From Adiantum capillus-veneris (Eukaryota; Streptophyta; Polypodiopsida; Polypodiales; Pteridaceae), in assembly GCA_014529385.2 (NCBI GenBank), contig CM043970.1, positions 65,712,996-65,776,995 of the forward strand: a DNA stretch of 64,000 bases. Reading direction: 5' to 3'. The position numbers and the translations under genes are program-made. Below are positions 11,641 to 23,844 of the stretch, one piece after another. The notes under the pieces were generated by a model that saw only the letters and a list, made by a program, of their open reading frames with translations, ran no database searches and had not been told where the DNA came from. The first letter of the stretch is position 1. Every line of letters starts with the position of its first letter.

Positions 11641-12864
11641 CTAAGATTTTGGGCTTATATACCCAAGGATTTTCAAATGGCCAACAACTAGCTCACGTAG
11701 ATTTGGGATCGTGAGAAAATAATATAACTCAGAGTGTATAGCTTTCATACACTCTTTTACAAAGCTTCCCGGGAAAATAGGGTAAAATATAAAAAAAATG
11801 GGCTTGATCAAGGTGTGCTCGACTAGGAGGGTGTCCGTTATTTGCATCGATGAAACACTCCCTTCTTCCTAGCCATTGCACATCCTCATGCAAGTCATGG
11901 AAGCTCCTTAATAGTAAAATTACCTCTTTTCTAAAGTCTTGATGACTTTGTTGAACTTGGTGGCTCTAGAAATGATTTTTGTTTTGATGGAAAGGTCTTT
12001 GAAAGGATGTAGTGTGCTCTAATATGCCACATGTCTTGCATGCATATATTTAGTGAGCGGGTTGAAGATGGTGGAGTCCATCTCAAAGAACCTCATCATG
12101 AAGGTTTCTTTGAAAGTTTGCATACAATGGGAAGATAGGAACATCAACTTACATACATCCCCATACTGATATTCTTTGAGGGGGCTTGTATCTCTATATT
12201 CCAGATGATGCCATTCATTCCTTTGAGAAACACCTCTCAAGGGTGTTCAAATTTGTCAATATCTTTGAATTCTTTGATGCATGTTAGGATCATTTTGGTG
12301 TTTTTACATGCCATTTGGCATGTTAGGTCTGGAACATCCCTCATCAATGTGATCATGGCCTTAAGCGTATGCACCATGGAGGCCTCTGTTGGCTTGTGCT
12401 TGTGAGAAATATTTTCTCGGGGGTTCACTTAATAATTATGTGACTATCACATGAGTGCAAGAGAAGGGTTTATTAAATTTCATTTATCCTCAGAGTTTCA
12501 CATATAGAAGGGTACTATAAAATGAAATTGGGAAAAAGAATTTACAGATTGAATAGGAAAAGGGTGTATTTTATTTGTAAAAAATTCATAGATAAGGAGT
12601 TTTATAAATAGTGCTTCATTGCACATGATATACAAAATTTATACATAGTGACCCCGCCAGACTCTTTGCAATCACTAGATAGTTGAGCAGTGATGGCCTC
12701 CTGATCTTCCATGTGTAGTACGTCTCCCAATATTTCCTTCTTGGTTGGACAATATGTGGGGCCAATCCTTAAATGTTGCGGAGCATTCATGTATGTTATC
12801 TCATCCTGGGATGCTTTTTAGACAATTTTTTCCTCCATACCGGTTGGGTCTCCAGGATGAGAAA

Positions 12865-13135
12865 CACCTGCTTTGGTGTCAATGGGACATCTTTGTAATC
12901 TCCTTTGGCATTTGGTTCTAGAGGTAGGAGTAGCTTCTTTTTAAAGAGAATCGACTCTTGCTTAACCAATGGTAAGGCAAAAGTTTCATGGCCAAAGTTC
13001 TTCACACCTGCTTTGCTGTCAATGGGACATCTTTGTAATCTCCTTTGGCATTTGGTTTTAGAGGTAGGAGTAGCTTATTTTTAAAGAGAATCGACTCTAA
13101 TGGTAAGGCAAAAGTTTCATGGCCAAAGTTCGTCA
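12865..13135 (-). repeat. 140-bp tandem duplication inside the unidentified gene
   Basis: Unit 12865-13004 recurs at 13005-13135 with a short deletion. Both copies encode the same peptide in minus orientation (NFGHETFALPL, LLLPL-PNAKGDYKDVPLT), so a coding segment was duplicated. Confidence 0.8.
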
Positions 13136-13555
13136 CATGCTCATTGGGTTTGAGCATTAGAAGAACTATTGACTCTAGCAATTTCAGCTAGTACAACATG
13201 TATTCTTTATAAGTCCCTTTGGCATATCTTCTATCCATTTTTTGAGCTCATCTCTGGCATCCACAATCTCTTTCTCTTCTTCAACCTCCTGCATTCCTCC
13301 CCTGGAAGGTGTACTTGGTAAGTCCAATGGTAAGTCCAATGGGGGCATGTCAATACTTTCAAACTTCACAACATATGTCTGCGTGATTAGTATAATGGCC
13401 TTTGTCTAGAGAGAACGCAATTCCAATACTTTAGCTTCCATTTCTTTGGCATGCATCTCTACTTGGGCAATGAGTCTTGCTTTTTCCTTTGTCACATGCT
13501 CTTGAAACTACTGTTCTCTTTGTAAGTTCGTGGCGAGCATTTCAGCCATTAGGAG

Positions 13556-13560
13556 TTTTT
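13556..13560. repeat. Target-site duplication of the copia element, left
   Basis: TTTTT directly before the LTR start TGTTGG. The same five bases follow the right LTR at 18672-18676, as expected for copia integration. Confidence 0.85.
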
Positions 13561-13787
13561 TGTTGGAATTAGGGTTGCAGAGAAACACACACAGCTTGGA
13601 GAAGACGAAGGAAGCTCAAGGCACACAATAGAGAGTGTGTTACTTAGTGTGCAATGGAAAGATAGATAGCCCTAGAGTGATGGGCGTATATACAATGCAC
13701 GGGGGAAAAAAACTCCTAAAGAGGGAAAAAATGCCCCGGCGGTCCTAGTGAGTTCACACACATCACTACCACATGTATATGGTAACA
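13561..13787 (-). repeat. Copia 3' LTR
   Basis: 227 bp, starts TGTTGGAATTAGGG and ends ATGGTAACA on the plus strand. It differs from the partner LTR by CAG/TAG near 13578, A/C in the A-run and A/T near the end. Confidence 0.96.
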
Positions 13788-13800
13788 AATCCCCCCTGGA
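13788..13800 (-). other. Copia polypurine tract
   Basis: Minus strand reads CAGGGGGGATT immediately upstream of the 3' LTR, where plus-strand DNA synthesis is primed. Confidence 0.8.
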
Positions 13801-13862
13801 GTGATGCGGTGAACGAGAGCTGGCACATGAGTAAAGGGAAGTGCCATGCCCTAAGGACATGA

Positions 13863-16800
13863 TCAGTCCACAAAGGGGAGTAAGCCCAAAGCTTTGTAGA
13901 AAGCTTCAAGCTTCTCACGAGACAATGCCTTTGTGAAAAGATCTGCAAGGTTGTCCTGTGTTGGCACATAAGCCAAGATGATCTCTCCTGCTGAGAGCCT
14001 CTCCCTGACATAGTGGTAATGCACCTCAATGTGCTTTGTGCGAGCATGAAAAACTGGGTTCCTTGCTACTGCCAATGTGCTCTGACTGTCAGTGTAGATA
14101 GTGTTGGCAGTGTCCTATCCAACACCCAAATCAGCCATAAGGCGTCTTAGCCATACACACTCAACCGTAGCTGTGAAGACTGCCCTGTACTTAGCCTCAC
14201 AACTCGAAGTGGCCACAGTAGGTTGCTTCTTGCTCAACCATGATATACATGAACTGCCAAGCATGAAACAAAAACCACTTGTGGACACTCGCGTGTCAAA
14301 ACAACCAGCCCAATCTGAGTCCGAAAAAGCATGTAAGTCTGGCGGCAGTGATCCCCCCTTGGGATAAAACAAGCCAAGATGTAAAGTGCTACTAAGGTAG
14401 CGGAAAATCCTCTTGACAGCCTGCCAATGCTTAGACCCTGGGCTATGCATAAATCTGCTGACTTGTGAGACTGCAAACTGAATATCCGGCCTCGTGTTGC
14501 ATACATAAATGAGGCAGCCAACAACGGTTTGGTAAAGAGTGACATCAGTAGGATCGCCAACATCATGTAGACTCAACTTCAAACCTGTTTCCATGGGAGT
14601 GGCAATAGGTTTGCAATCCTCAAGTCCAAACTTACATAGCAACGTCTCTATGTAACTTTTATGACACAAGGCAATACCACCATCACACTGCTTAAACTGT
14701 ATACCCAAGTAATGATGCAACAGCCCCAAATCTTTCATCTTGAAAGTAGCATTCAAATCAGCATTAAATTCAGCAATATGTCTCTCATTTGGTCTAGTGA
14801 TCAACAAATCATCAACATAAAGAACCACAATGAGAAATACATCATCCTCACGCTTTACATACAATGTGCTTTCTGTTGGACTGTTACGAAAGCCTCGTTT
14901 GACCAAATGAGTGTCAGCTTTCTCATACCAAGCACGAGGAGATTGCTTCAACCCATACAAAGCCTTCTTACATCTGCACACTTTGTCCTCTTGTCCTTTT
15001 ATGACAAAACCGCGAGGCTGTGTTACATAAATTTCCTCAAATATGTCACCATTCAAGAAAGCAGTAACAATGTCTGATTGATGTACATCCCAACCAAAAT
15101 GAGCTGCCAATGCACATAGAAAATGCACAGTAGTCATACGAGAAGTGGGAGAAAAAGTCTCTTCATAATCTATGCCTTTTTGCTGTGCATAACCTTTTGC
15201 AACAAGTCGAGCCTTATGGCGATCGATCTCACCATCCGGCTTGCGTTTCAACTTGTAAACCCACTTCGTACCAATGGCCTTTTTGCCAAGAGGCAAATCA
15301 CATAAAGTCCATGTTGCATTCTCTATAAGTGCATCATAGTCTGATTGCATGGCAGCCATCCAATTTTCTGAATTCTGTGCTTCATCAAAAGACAGAGGCT
15401 CCTCAACATCATGTAAACTAGACACAGCCAAAGCATAACAATGTGATGCATAAGATGCATGGCGAGAGCCTGAATGAGTACGACTAGACAAAGGTGCATC
15501 CAATTTATTGTCACGCAAAGTGTGCACCAGCCATTTTGGCATACCTCTAGCCTGCTCATTTTCAGCCCTTTCCTCATCAAGTACATCATGTCCATCTGCA
15601 TCAGTAATAGGTTGTTCTAAAACATTTTAAGAAACCCCCATAGGCTGTACGTTTGCCTCATTGGAACTTACATTCGTATTTCCACCACTGAAAAGAGGCA
15701 ACAAAGTGTCATAAATGTCCTATGAGCTTACATCACTGTCTCTAGTACATGACAGCAAGGGCTGAACAGAATCTTCCACAAACACTACATCCCGAGAAAC
15801 CAAAATACGTTTTGTTTGAGGATGATACAACCTGTAACCTTTGCTTTTAGCACTATAACCAACAAAAATATATTTGATAGCCTTATCATCCAATTTTCTG
15901 CGCTGCACTTGTGGCACCAAAGCATATGCCAAACAGCCAAAAACACGCATGTGCTCAATAGAAGGCTTTCTATCATGCCATGCTTCATATGGAGTAATAG
16001 ACTGCAAAGCTTTCGTAGGACACCTTTTAAGTACATCAGTGGCACACATGATGACCTCAAGCCAAAAAGAATGCGGTAAAGCTTGACTTTTGACCATACA
16101 TCGTGCCATTTCCATTAGTGACCTGTTTTTCCTCTCAGCAACACCATTTTGCTGAGGTGTATAAGGCAATGTACATTGGTGTTTTATCCCACGACTAGCC
16201 AGAAATGCATTAAATTCATGAGACATATACTCCCACCCTCGATCGGAACGGAGGGTGCCCATAGTACATTTCGAGACATTTTCAGCCATAGCCAAAAATT
16301 GTTTGAAGCACATGAAAACTTCGGACTTCGCTTTAAGCGGAAATACCCATGCATTCCTGGAGTAGTCATCAATGAAAGTCACGAAGTACAGGTAATTGCC
16401 CAAGGACGGAGTTTGCATGGGCCCACAAACATCACTATGCACAAGCTACAACCTACATGAGGCCCGAACTGAACCATCCTTTGGAAATTTAGAACGCTGC
16501 ATCTTACCCAAAATACAGCCTTCACAAACATGTTTGACAAGTGCTTCAAGAGGCGGCAAAGAAGCAACCATATCAGATTTCTGCAAACGTAGCAAACTGG
16601 CAAAATTCAGATGACCAAAACGTGCATGCCAAAGTTTTGCATCTGAAATAGCCCTTGAATCTGCAACAGCATTTGCGAAATTTTGTCCACACTTGTCATA
16701 CAAAGTGAGCTTATACAGCCCATGGCACAAAAGCCCAGATGCAACAATTTCATCACCGAAACTGAGATCATGAACTGTACATCTGTCATCCACAAATTTG

Positions 16801-18161
16801 ACTACAAGTCCAAGTCTAGCAAGTGCGGATACAGACAAGAGATTCTTCTTGATCCCAGGTACATAAAGTGCATCAACAAGTGTGAAGGAACTGCCATTAG
16901 CAGCAGTGAGCACAATCTTTCCAACTCCCTAAACTGGATAAGAGGCGTTGTTGGCACAAGTGACTGAATTCCCATGAGGGACAGACTCGAGAGAGGTAAA
17001 CAATTCACGATGTGAGGTAATGTGCTTTGTAGCACCACTGTCGAAATACCACACATGTGAATCTGCAGCAACTGACAAGCATGCATCATGGATAGCAGGA
17101 TTGTAAGTGCACTTTGCGCTAAAAGCCTATTCTGCGTCAACATCAGTGGAACCAGCATTTGCAGTGGAACCACCCTCTTTCTTCTTAGCCTCTTTGGCCT
17201 TCAACTTAGGACACGACTTGATCAAGTGATCATTAGCTTTACAATAATGGCAACGCATCTTCTTTTTGCCCTTATCACCAGAATTGCCAGACGAAGTGCT
17301 GCCAACAGAAGCATTAGGAACAAAATTTTTGCCACTCGCAGCAGAACCATAAGAAGTGGCTGCATTACTGTTACCACCCTTTCTTTGAGAAGCAATAAAA
17401 GCCTGTTCAATTGCACGCTGCCTAGTCCTGTTTTTTCTAGAAAGTGACTCTTGCAACAGCAATGTGCATAATGCATTAAACTTGACAACTTCAGGATTTC
17501 CTTGGGTCATCAGTCTCCAAGTACTAGCAAAAGTCTGGTAGGAATCTGGTAAGGCATCAAGAACAGTCTGTACAAGGGAACTGTCTGAAATGACTTCACC
17601 TGCAGAAATAAGCTACTCATTGATATCCTTGACACTAGCAAGGAAAGTGTCCATATCATCTTCCTTATGCATAATCTTCGACTCCAGCTCTTTACGCAGC
17701 AAAGCAATTTTAGCCTCATTGCGGCTTGCATAAAGACCTGCTAGAATATCCCAAGCCCGTTTTGCAGATTTTGTTGAACGGATGTGAGGAAAAATGGTGC
17801 GCTTCACAGACAACGCAATCAATGCATGAGCCTGCGCATCCTTAACATCCCAACGAGCTTGTTCTGCCGTAGGCAAAACAACTCTAATAGCTGCAATCCT
17901 TGCAGCAAGACCTGCAACATCCTCAACATCGCCTACATCCTCAGAACCAGGATGTACATCAATGCCCTGCACAATATTCCAGACGCCTTTTGACACAAGA
18001 ACATGTTGCATCATATAAGCCCACATAGGGTAGTTGTCCCCATCCAACTTGTCCTCAGTAGCAAACATCTTAAACACATCTGTGTTGTTGTTGTCAGCCG
18101 TGGTAAATGTTGCACCTAATGTGAAAACTGCTAAAAAATAGGAGAATCGGAGCGAGAACAA
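13863..18161 (-). pseudogene. Copia gag-pol polyprotein with in-frame nonsense codons
   Basis: One frame of about 1433 codons. In order: gag UBN2/DUF4219 part (KLDGDNYPMWAYMMQ), CCHC knuckle CHYCKANDHLIKSC (about 17210-17251), protease active site DSGATKHIT (about 17040), pre-integrase ALWHARFGHL-type segment, integrase core (HSDVCGP, RSDRGWEYM, NGVAERKNRSLMEMAR), RT (AIGTKWVYKLKRK, YVDDLLI) and RNase H (SDSDWAGC, SSCEAKYRA, TQDNLADLFTKAL). Stops: TAG at 17613-17615, 17127-17129, 16929-16931, 16446-16448, 15720-15722 and 14115-14117, and TAA at 15627-15629. At 17613, 16446 and 14115 family consensus suggests Gln. A likely true start is the Met near 18068 (MFATEDKLDG). Confidence 0.95.
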
Positions 18162-18430
18162 CCTGTGCTATATAACACAAACTATAGTAGACTATAAGCG
18201 ACCTGTTATGCAGAAAACGGCACTGACAGAAATTCTGCACAAAATGACAAAATAGCCTGTGCAGTACTGCCTGTAGTGGAAACGGAGGCCGAAATGAGCC
18301 CAAATCAAAATTCGAGCTCTCCCAAAATATTTGTCGACCTTCGAACGCTCGCCAAAGCTCACTGAAATCGGAGAAAGTGAGCAGGCGTGTGCTGGAGCAG
18401 CTAGCGACTAAGCCTGGGAAGACGTGACCT

Positions 18431-18444
18431 ACTCTGATACCAAT
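18431..18444 (-). other. Copia primer binding site (tRNA-iMet)
   Basis: Plus strand CTCTGATACCAATT next to the 5' LTR. Its complement TTGGTATCAGAG is the standard initiator-Met primer site of plant copia elements. Confidence 0.9.
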
Positions 18445-18671
18445 TGTTGGAATTAGGGTTGTAGAGAAACACACACAGCTTGGAGAAGACGAAGGAAGCT
18501 CAAGGCACACAATAGAGAGTGTGTTACTTAGTGTGCAATGGAAAGATAGATAGCCCTAGAGTGATGGGCGTATATACAATGCACGGGGGAAAAAACCTCC
18601 TAAAGAGGGAAAAAATGCCCCGGCGGTCCTAGTGTGTTCACACACATCACTACCACATGTATATGGTAACA
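18445..18671 (-). repeat. Copia 5' LTR
   Basis: 227-bp partner of 13561-13787 with TG/CA ends. It drives transcription toward lower coordinates. Confidence 0.96.
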
Positions 18672-18676
18672 TTTTT
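18672..18676. repeat. Target-site duplication of the copia element, right
   Basis: TTTTT, identical to 13556-13560. Confidence 0.85.
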
Positions 18677-18893
18677 GCTGTAGCATCTCCTCCTTGAACT
18701 TCAATTTCAAAGCTTTGATTTCTTCAGCATTTGCCATAGATGGTTGTGATGTACAGACAAGTGCAACTACTTCTTGAATTGATAGGAGGGTGGAGAGGGT
18801 GTGGTTGACAATGTCATACGATTCGTAGTATAGATTGGCATATTTTTTCTTCTCTCCATCTTGAGCCTCTTCCAATGCTTGTTGTTGCATCTA
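18677..18893 (-). pseudogene. Unidentified gene, upstream exon interrupted by copia
   Basis: The minus strand opens after an intron-like acceptor (CATGTCTAG) with MQQQALEEAQDGEKKKYA and runs about 70 codons of helical sequence to the copia junction. With the element and one TTTTT removed, the frame continues without a shift into 13560-13184. The upstream gene start was not found. The protein is probably coiled-coil; family unknown. Confidence 0.55.
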
Positions 18894-19085
18894 GACATGT
18901 TAATGTATAACGTGAGTTCAAAAGGAGGGGTTTTAAAATGCAAAATTTTTAGGCAATTTAACAAAGATACATTAAAATAAGGGGTCATTTTATTCATTCA
19001 AACATATTAAAAGAGGGGTTTTTTAAATACCCCATGACCACACATTATATAGGGGGGTACAGAACGGTGAACCCCCCAAGCTACT
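18894..19085 (-). repeat. Repeated AT-rich element with GGGGGTTCACC end
   Basis: The minus strand begins GGGGGGTTCACCG and contains repeated AAACCCCTC words. A related segment lies at 26549-26714 (plus strand), and a weaker relative near 12418-12600. It may be intron or terminal sequence of one repeat family. Confidence 0.4.
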
Positions 19086-22000
19086 GTTAGACTTGATGAA
19101 GGGTATAAGGTTGATCGGTATGATTGACCATTTCTTCCGCTTTGAGATGCTAATAGGAGTCTCTCTATTTTGTGTTCTTGATTTGCATTTTTGCCAGGAT
19201 ATGGTTCCTAGGAAAAGTTTTGCCAAGCTTCAGTTGATCAAGATAGATCCAATGGGATTTCAAGGGAAAATTCCACCAATATTGGGTAATTAATTTAGAT
19301 GTTTTAATCTTTTAATCCGGCATCATACTCAATTTCCTTTTAACTTGGTTTAATATGACAATGTCGTAAGATGCACCACGGTACATCAGTTTTACCTAGG
19401 GAGCAAGGCTCTGTACATGGATTCTCAAGAATCAGTATCTCCTTGATATATCCTCTTTGTGCTATCAAGAGGAGGGGAAAATCAAGGCTTCCAGAAGCAC
19501 GGCTCCATGTATTGGGTGCAGAATCAATCCAAAGTCATTATAGCTTGCCAGAGTGCAAGCAAAATAAGTACCTGCAATATATTTGAAGCATAATCATGCC
19601 ACCAGATGCTACACCTTTTGATGCCAAGGGTGGAGGTTACAAAAAATTGGTAAGTACCTTAAATTTAAGTTTTAATATTGAACTGCTTCCACCTTGAAAG
19701 ATTCTACAAACAATTGGTAAGTACCTTAAATTTAAGTTTCAATTTTGAACTTATTCCCCCTTGTAAGATTCTACAATTCCAATTTGACAAGCAAATGTTG
19801 CTTTGGTCAGCGTTTGATAGTTCACATGAAATTTGATAGCTAATTTGCATGAGCTATCTATTTTGATATTGGGCAATCTCATGGTTCTCAATAAGCTGCA
19901 TGATTTGGCAAGGCCGTTCCTCTATGAGAGATCGACAATGTCAAATTTTTTTGCTTTGAGATTTGTGTCTCAACAAGAGCAATGAGCACCAAGTTTGCGT
20001 TTTGCTTCACCTTTCAATGAGTATGCGGGCATCTTGCATGTCATCCTTCCAAAGTTTGGAATATGCTCATAGCATACGAACTTGGAAAACTTTGGCAACA
20101 TGTCTACCTATTTTTTATTGGAGGTCGGTATGAACCAAGCCTCGAGGACATACAAGATACATCCAATAGTTCTAAATTTCTTGGCATATATGACTAGAAG
20201 CCACATTCAATCCAAAGGCAAATGCTCTCTATTGTGCAAAGTGCTTTGACAGACTTATACAAAGCAAGGATTCTATTTTGTGCCACAATACTATCCATTG
20301 ACTTAGGATCAAGGATAGTTGCACACTAGTTTGACAATAAGAGCATATAAGACAACAATTATGGTTGGCAATAACCAACTGTCATGTATCCATGCCAATA
20401 CACATCGTGCAAGGCATGTATGGCATCTGCTCACACTGTGGAGACCATCACTGAAGCATTTAAGGCTTATCACACTATTTTGTTGATATGCATGCATGTC
20501 ATGCAATTATTGTGGACTCATTCCACTAAAGCATGGTTTACGATTCCGCTATAATATTAACTACTTTGTTCAAGAAGAATTAAAGCTGGTATACTAGCTT
20601 GTGATTGTTGTATATTTCTACAATAGAGAGAACTTTACATGATTGGCTAAATGAACAAGGTGCAACTAATATAGATGATGCTTTACTATGATACCAAGTA
20701 GGCATGGCTTACTTATCAAGTAGCTAATTCATGAAATGACATGAATAATCTAAGAGCACCTCAAAGTATGGGATCTCTTGTTTTTAAAACCCAAGGAAAC
20801 TTTAACTTTTTTGGGGTGTTAGAAATATTTATCTTCTGTTCATAACAAGATAAGATTATTTCAATATCCAGTTGTTGTGAATAAGACTCCAGCTTGCAAG
20901 ATCTTTTTCTTAGTTGGAACATTGATTGTATCCCTATGAGTGGTATTTTTAGGGATATGATCAAGCTAATACACAATCACTCCACATGTGTTGAGGATCA
21001 TCTCTTGATCTCATCACAATTGTACTTTCAAGGAAAGAAGTCCGCAATCTGTCAAGGGATAGTGGACAAGTTCAACTTCCCAAGTTGATTCCAATCACTA
21101 GAAGACACGGTAGCCCATGCTGGTCACCGTTGGCTATTAGGTTGAACAATCTTCATATAGAGTCTAACCCAAGGGTTTGACATTCTTAATTCTAACCAAG
21201 GTTTTTGGATTGCAAAGGCAACATCAAGGGTTACCAGTGCAATATTGCTTGATTTTCACTAATCTTTCAAATAGTGTTGCTGGGCCCTTTTCAGGTTGGA
21301 GATTTGGTCATTTGCATTTGACTACAGGTAACTACAGGTAAGTGAACACCATGTTCAAACTCCTTGATTTGGTTTTATTATTGAATATGTTTTGATTGAA
21401 TTTTCTAAGTAGTATGTGCTAGCTTAAATGCTTTCATCCATTTTTCTCTTCAGAGGCATGACATGATCATGTATGAGGAAAGTATTTTGGGCATAGTGTT
21501 CAATATACATTTCTGCATTGTGCAGTTATGGACCTACATGTAGGGTTTGGTTTGGCACATGTTGTCACATGGGATAGAACATGGTCTAGAAACTCAAGGA
21601 GTTTAGTTTAGCTAGTGTGGAGTAAGGATAACGAGGGTCCCTCTCACTCACGTCGCAAAGTGTTTACAATTACCAAGGATGCTCTTCTTTTGGACATCCT
21701 TATTTTAGGCATATTCCACATGTGAAGAATATGAGTCTTTGGGATTGACACTGGTACCTGTTAGTTGAATTATGTGTCGTGACTAAGTCCCTAGGTGTTG
21801 GTCAAATCCATTCACTAGATCCTTTTGAGCACATTGTATCATAAACAATTTTAGTGGCCATAAATTTTTGGATACCTAAAAAGACTTGTTAAGGTTACAA
21901 GTATTGCTAAACAACTTTAACGGATGGTTGTTTATACACGTCGCAATGTTATGTTTTGTTAATAAACTAGTTCATTTGGTACTTGGATGTGATAAATTTT

Positions 22001-22400
22001 CACATACTAATATGGTCCAAATATGTTAGCATGGTTTTTACATGGAAAGTATTTACCTCTTTTCTCGTGAGCTATGAGCATACCATTAGCCATAAGTATT
22101 GGTAAGTACAGTTATGGATATGCAGGTTTGGATCTATTTTTGTTGAATGCATGCACACTAGGTTTCATGGGCCCTAGTGTTAAACAAAGGCTGATTTGGA
22201 GCTTCTAAAGCTGTAACATTTAATGGTCTAGTAACTTGTCTATAGCAGAAAATAGCATAAACATAGTGAGAATTTCATTAGAATAGATTCCTAATGAGCA
22301 TAGCAAGAGTGTGTGGATGGAGAGAGCAACAAAAAGCATAACACCTAGTTAGATAGGCATGAACAATACTTCAAAAGAGAGAGAAATTAAGCTATTGATC
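19086..22400. other. Non-coding stretch
   Basis: No coding frame with a recognisable motif. It contains a 67-bp tandem duplication (19645-19778) and a 12-bp duplication near 21326-21340. Confidence 0.5.
19645..19778. repeat. Tandem duplication, 67-bp unit
   Basis: AATTGGTAAGTACCTTAAAT unit at 19645-19711 recurs at 19712-19778 with a few changes. Confidence 0.85.
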
Positions 22401-23379
22401 AATTGAGGACCGGATTAACCTGGAGCCGGTCCCCCCTCCAAAAGGCTTTGTATTATAGGTTTCCCCCATCAAGGGAGACATTTTACAATACAATACTTTG
22501 TGTTCCTCAATATTTTGCTGGTGCAATGAAGATGGAAGCTTCAAGCACCATGCACACACTTATAAAACACAATATCAATTCCCTCATGGTCCCAGACCCA
22601 AGACCTCACACACACCTTCGAAGATGGTGAGAGCTAGCGGGGTATGAGAGTAGGTTGAGAGGTAGTCTTACAAGAAAGAAGTATATCTCCTCACCTAGCC
22701 ACTCATAATAGCTTAGCATAGCTTAGTAATTAGCATGATAGAGGAGATGAGAATGCATTGGAGCTTGGCTCTTGGTCGGATTTGCATCACAAAGCCAAGA
22801 GTTGTTGGTGTAGGCCTCCCTTCTCACAAGCTTGGAGTAGATGATAAGGCTTTCCATTAAAGCTTGAGAAGGAGAGAGAGAGTCTTCTTGCTTCACATAT
22901 GAGATTGTGTGAGTGTGTGTGTGATAATCCTTGCCAAAATCAGCCCCCCTCTCTCTCTTGGTCGACCCCTCTTGGAATTTACTCATGTTGGCACCCCATT
23001 GGACCCTGCAAAGCTTAGCCAATCATAATTGAGAAGCATAAGTGATAGCCCTGTGACATGTATCCCCCTTTCCCCTTTTGTGAGATCTTTAGGTAATCAA
23101 ATGATGCAATTTGTCTTTTGGCCAATAAGAAGCAAGCTAGCCATTGGGTTGCTGAATGCTCATTGGACCCCTTGGGAGACTATCCAATAGTCTTCTAGAG
23201 AGCTTAATTCCTATTGGTTCTTTTATCTTGTGTTTTAAAATGAATTAAACTAAATGTACTCTAGCTTAATTATCATTGGTCCACCTCTATGGCCATCCAA
23301 TAGGATTTGAGTGCACCTTAGGGGCAACTGGGCTAGGGAGCTAACATGTGTCCCCTATTCCCTTTGTGTGAAGGGCTTG

Positions 23380-23444
<65 letters not shown>

Positions 23445-23840
23445 GTGTTTCTCTCTCATCCCCTACTAAAAGGTCTCGGCCCCTCCTATGTAGGAGTCTT
23501 CAAGACTTTTATGTACACTTACAAAGCATCCAATTTCCCTAAGGTTTGACCATTGGACACAACCTTTGAATTTTGGAACCTTAGCATTTTGGAAGTCTTA
23601 ATGGGCTGAACCTTAGAGTCTTTGAAGCCAATTGTTGCACATTCCTCTTTTGCAGATGGCCCCCCCTTTGGATCCCTATTTTTCCTCCTTTGGATCCCTA
23701 TTGTGGACAGTCTGCCAGCTTAACCAATATTCTAGCTTTGTCTCCCCTGGTACTTCCCCATATTAAATGATCAGTTTAACATGAGAAAATCATTTGGGAG
23801 AATTAGGTATTAGTTATTATGACAAAAGCAGTTCGCACTC
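22401..23840. other. Non-coding stretch rich in CCAAT/ATTGG words, with (GA)n
   Basis: No gene recognised. Between 22990 and 23560 about ten CCAAT or ATTGG words occur. A GA microsatellite of about 30 units sits at 23381-23440. Confidence 0.5.
23381..23440. repeat. (GA)n microsatellite
   Basis: About 30 uninterrupted GA units. Confidence 0.95.
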
Positions 23841-23844
23841 TAAG

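Larger units (their letters stand above)
11641..13560 (-). pseudogene. Unidentified gene remnant, downstream part (split by copia)
   Basis: The minus strand has coding-like pieces in several frames, probably exons. The first (13560-13184) is a helical, Glu/Lys-rich segment ending in an acidic part (VEEEKEIVDARDELKKWIEDM). It continues in frame the N-terminal piece at 18893-18677 once the copia element is removed. It has TAG at 13508-13510 and 13406-13408, both where Gln fits. Further pieces lie at 13140-12796, 12790-12602, 12428-12237 and 12240-11641. I do not recognise the family. A domesticated or TE-borne gene is possible; the coding nature is inferred from frame continuity. Confidence 0.5.
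13561..18671 (-). mobile_element. Complete Ty1/copia LTR retrotransposon (5111 bp)
   Basis: Two 227-bp LTRs bounded by TG...CA flank one gag-pol frame on the minus strand in copia order (gag, protease, integrase, RT, RNase H). The primer site next to the right (5') LTR reads TTGGTATCAGAG on the minus strand, complementary to the initiator tRNA-Met 3' end. A polypurine tract borders the left (3') LTR. The 5-bp target duplication is TTTTT. The LTRs differ at three positions by eye (about 98.7% identical), so the insertion is fairly recent. The polyprotein carries several nonsense codons but no frameshift was found. Confidence 0.97.

Noticed and set aside
14101-17447. Plus-strand frames over the copia element
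   Set aside because: Shadows of the minus-strand gag-pol frame.
22723-23022. Minus-strand 99-codon frame
   Set aside because: No motif, contains a His-Thr run from a GT repeat; likely chance.
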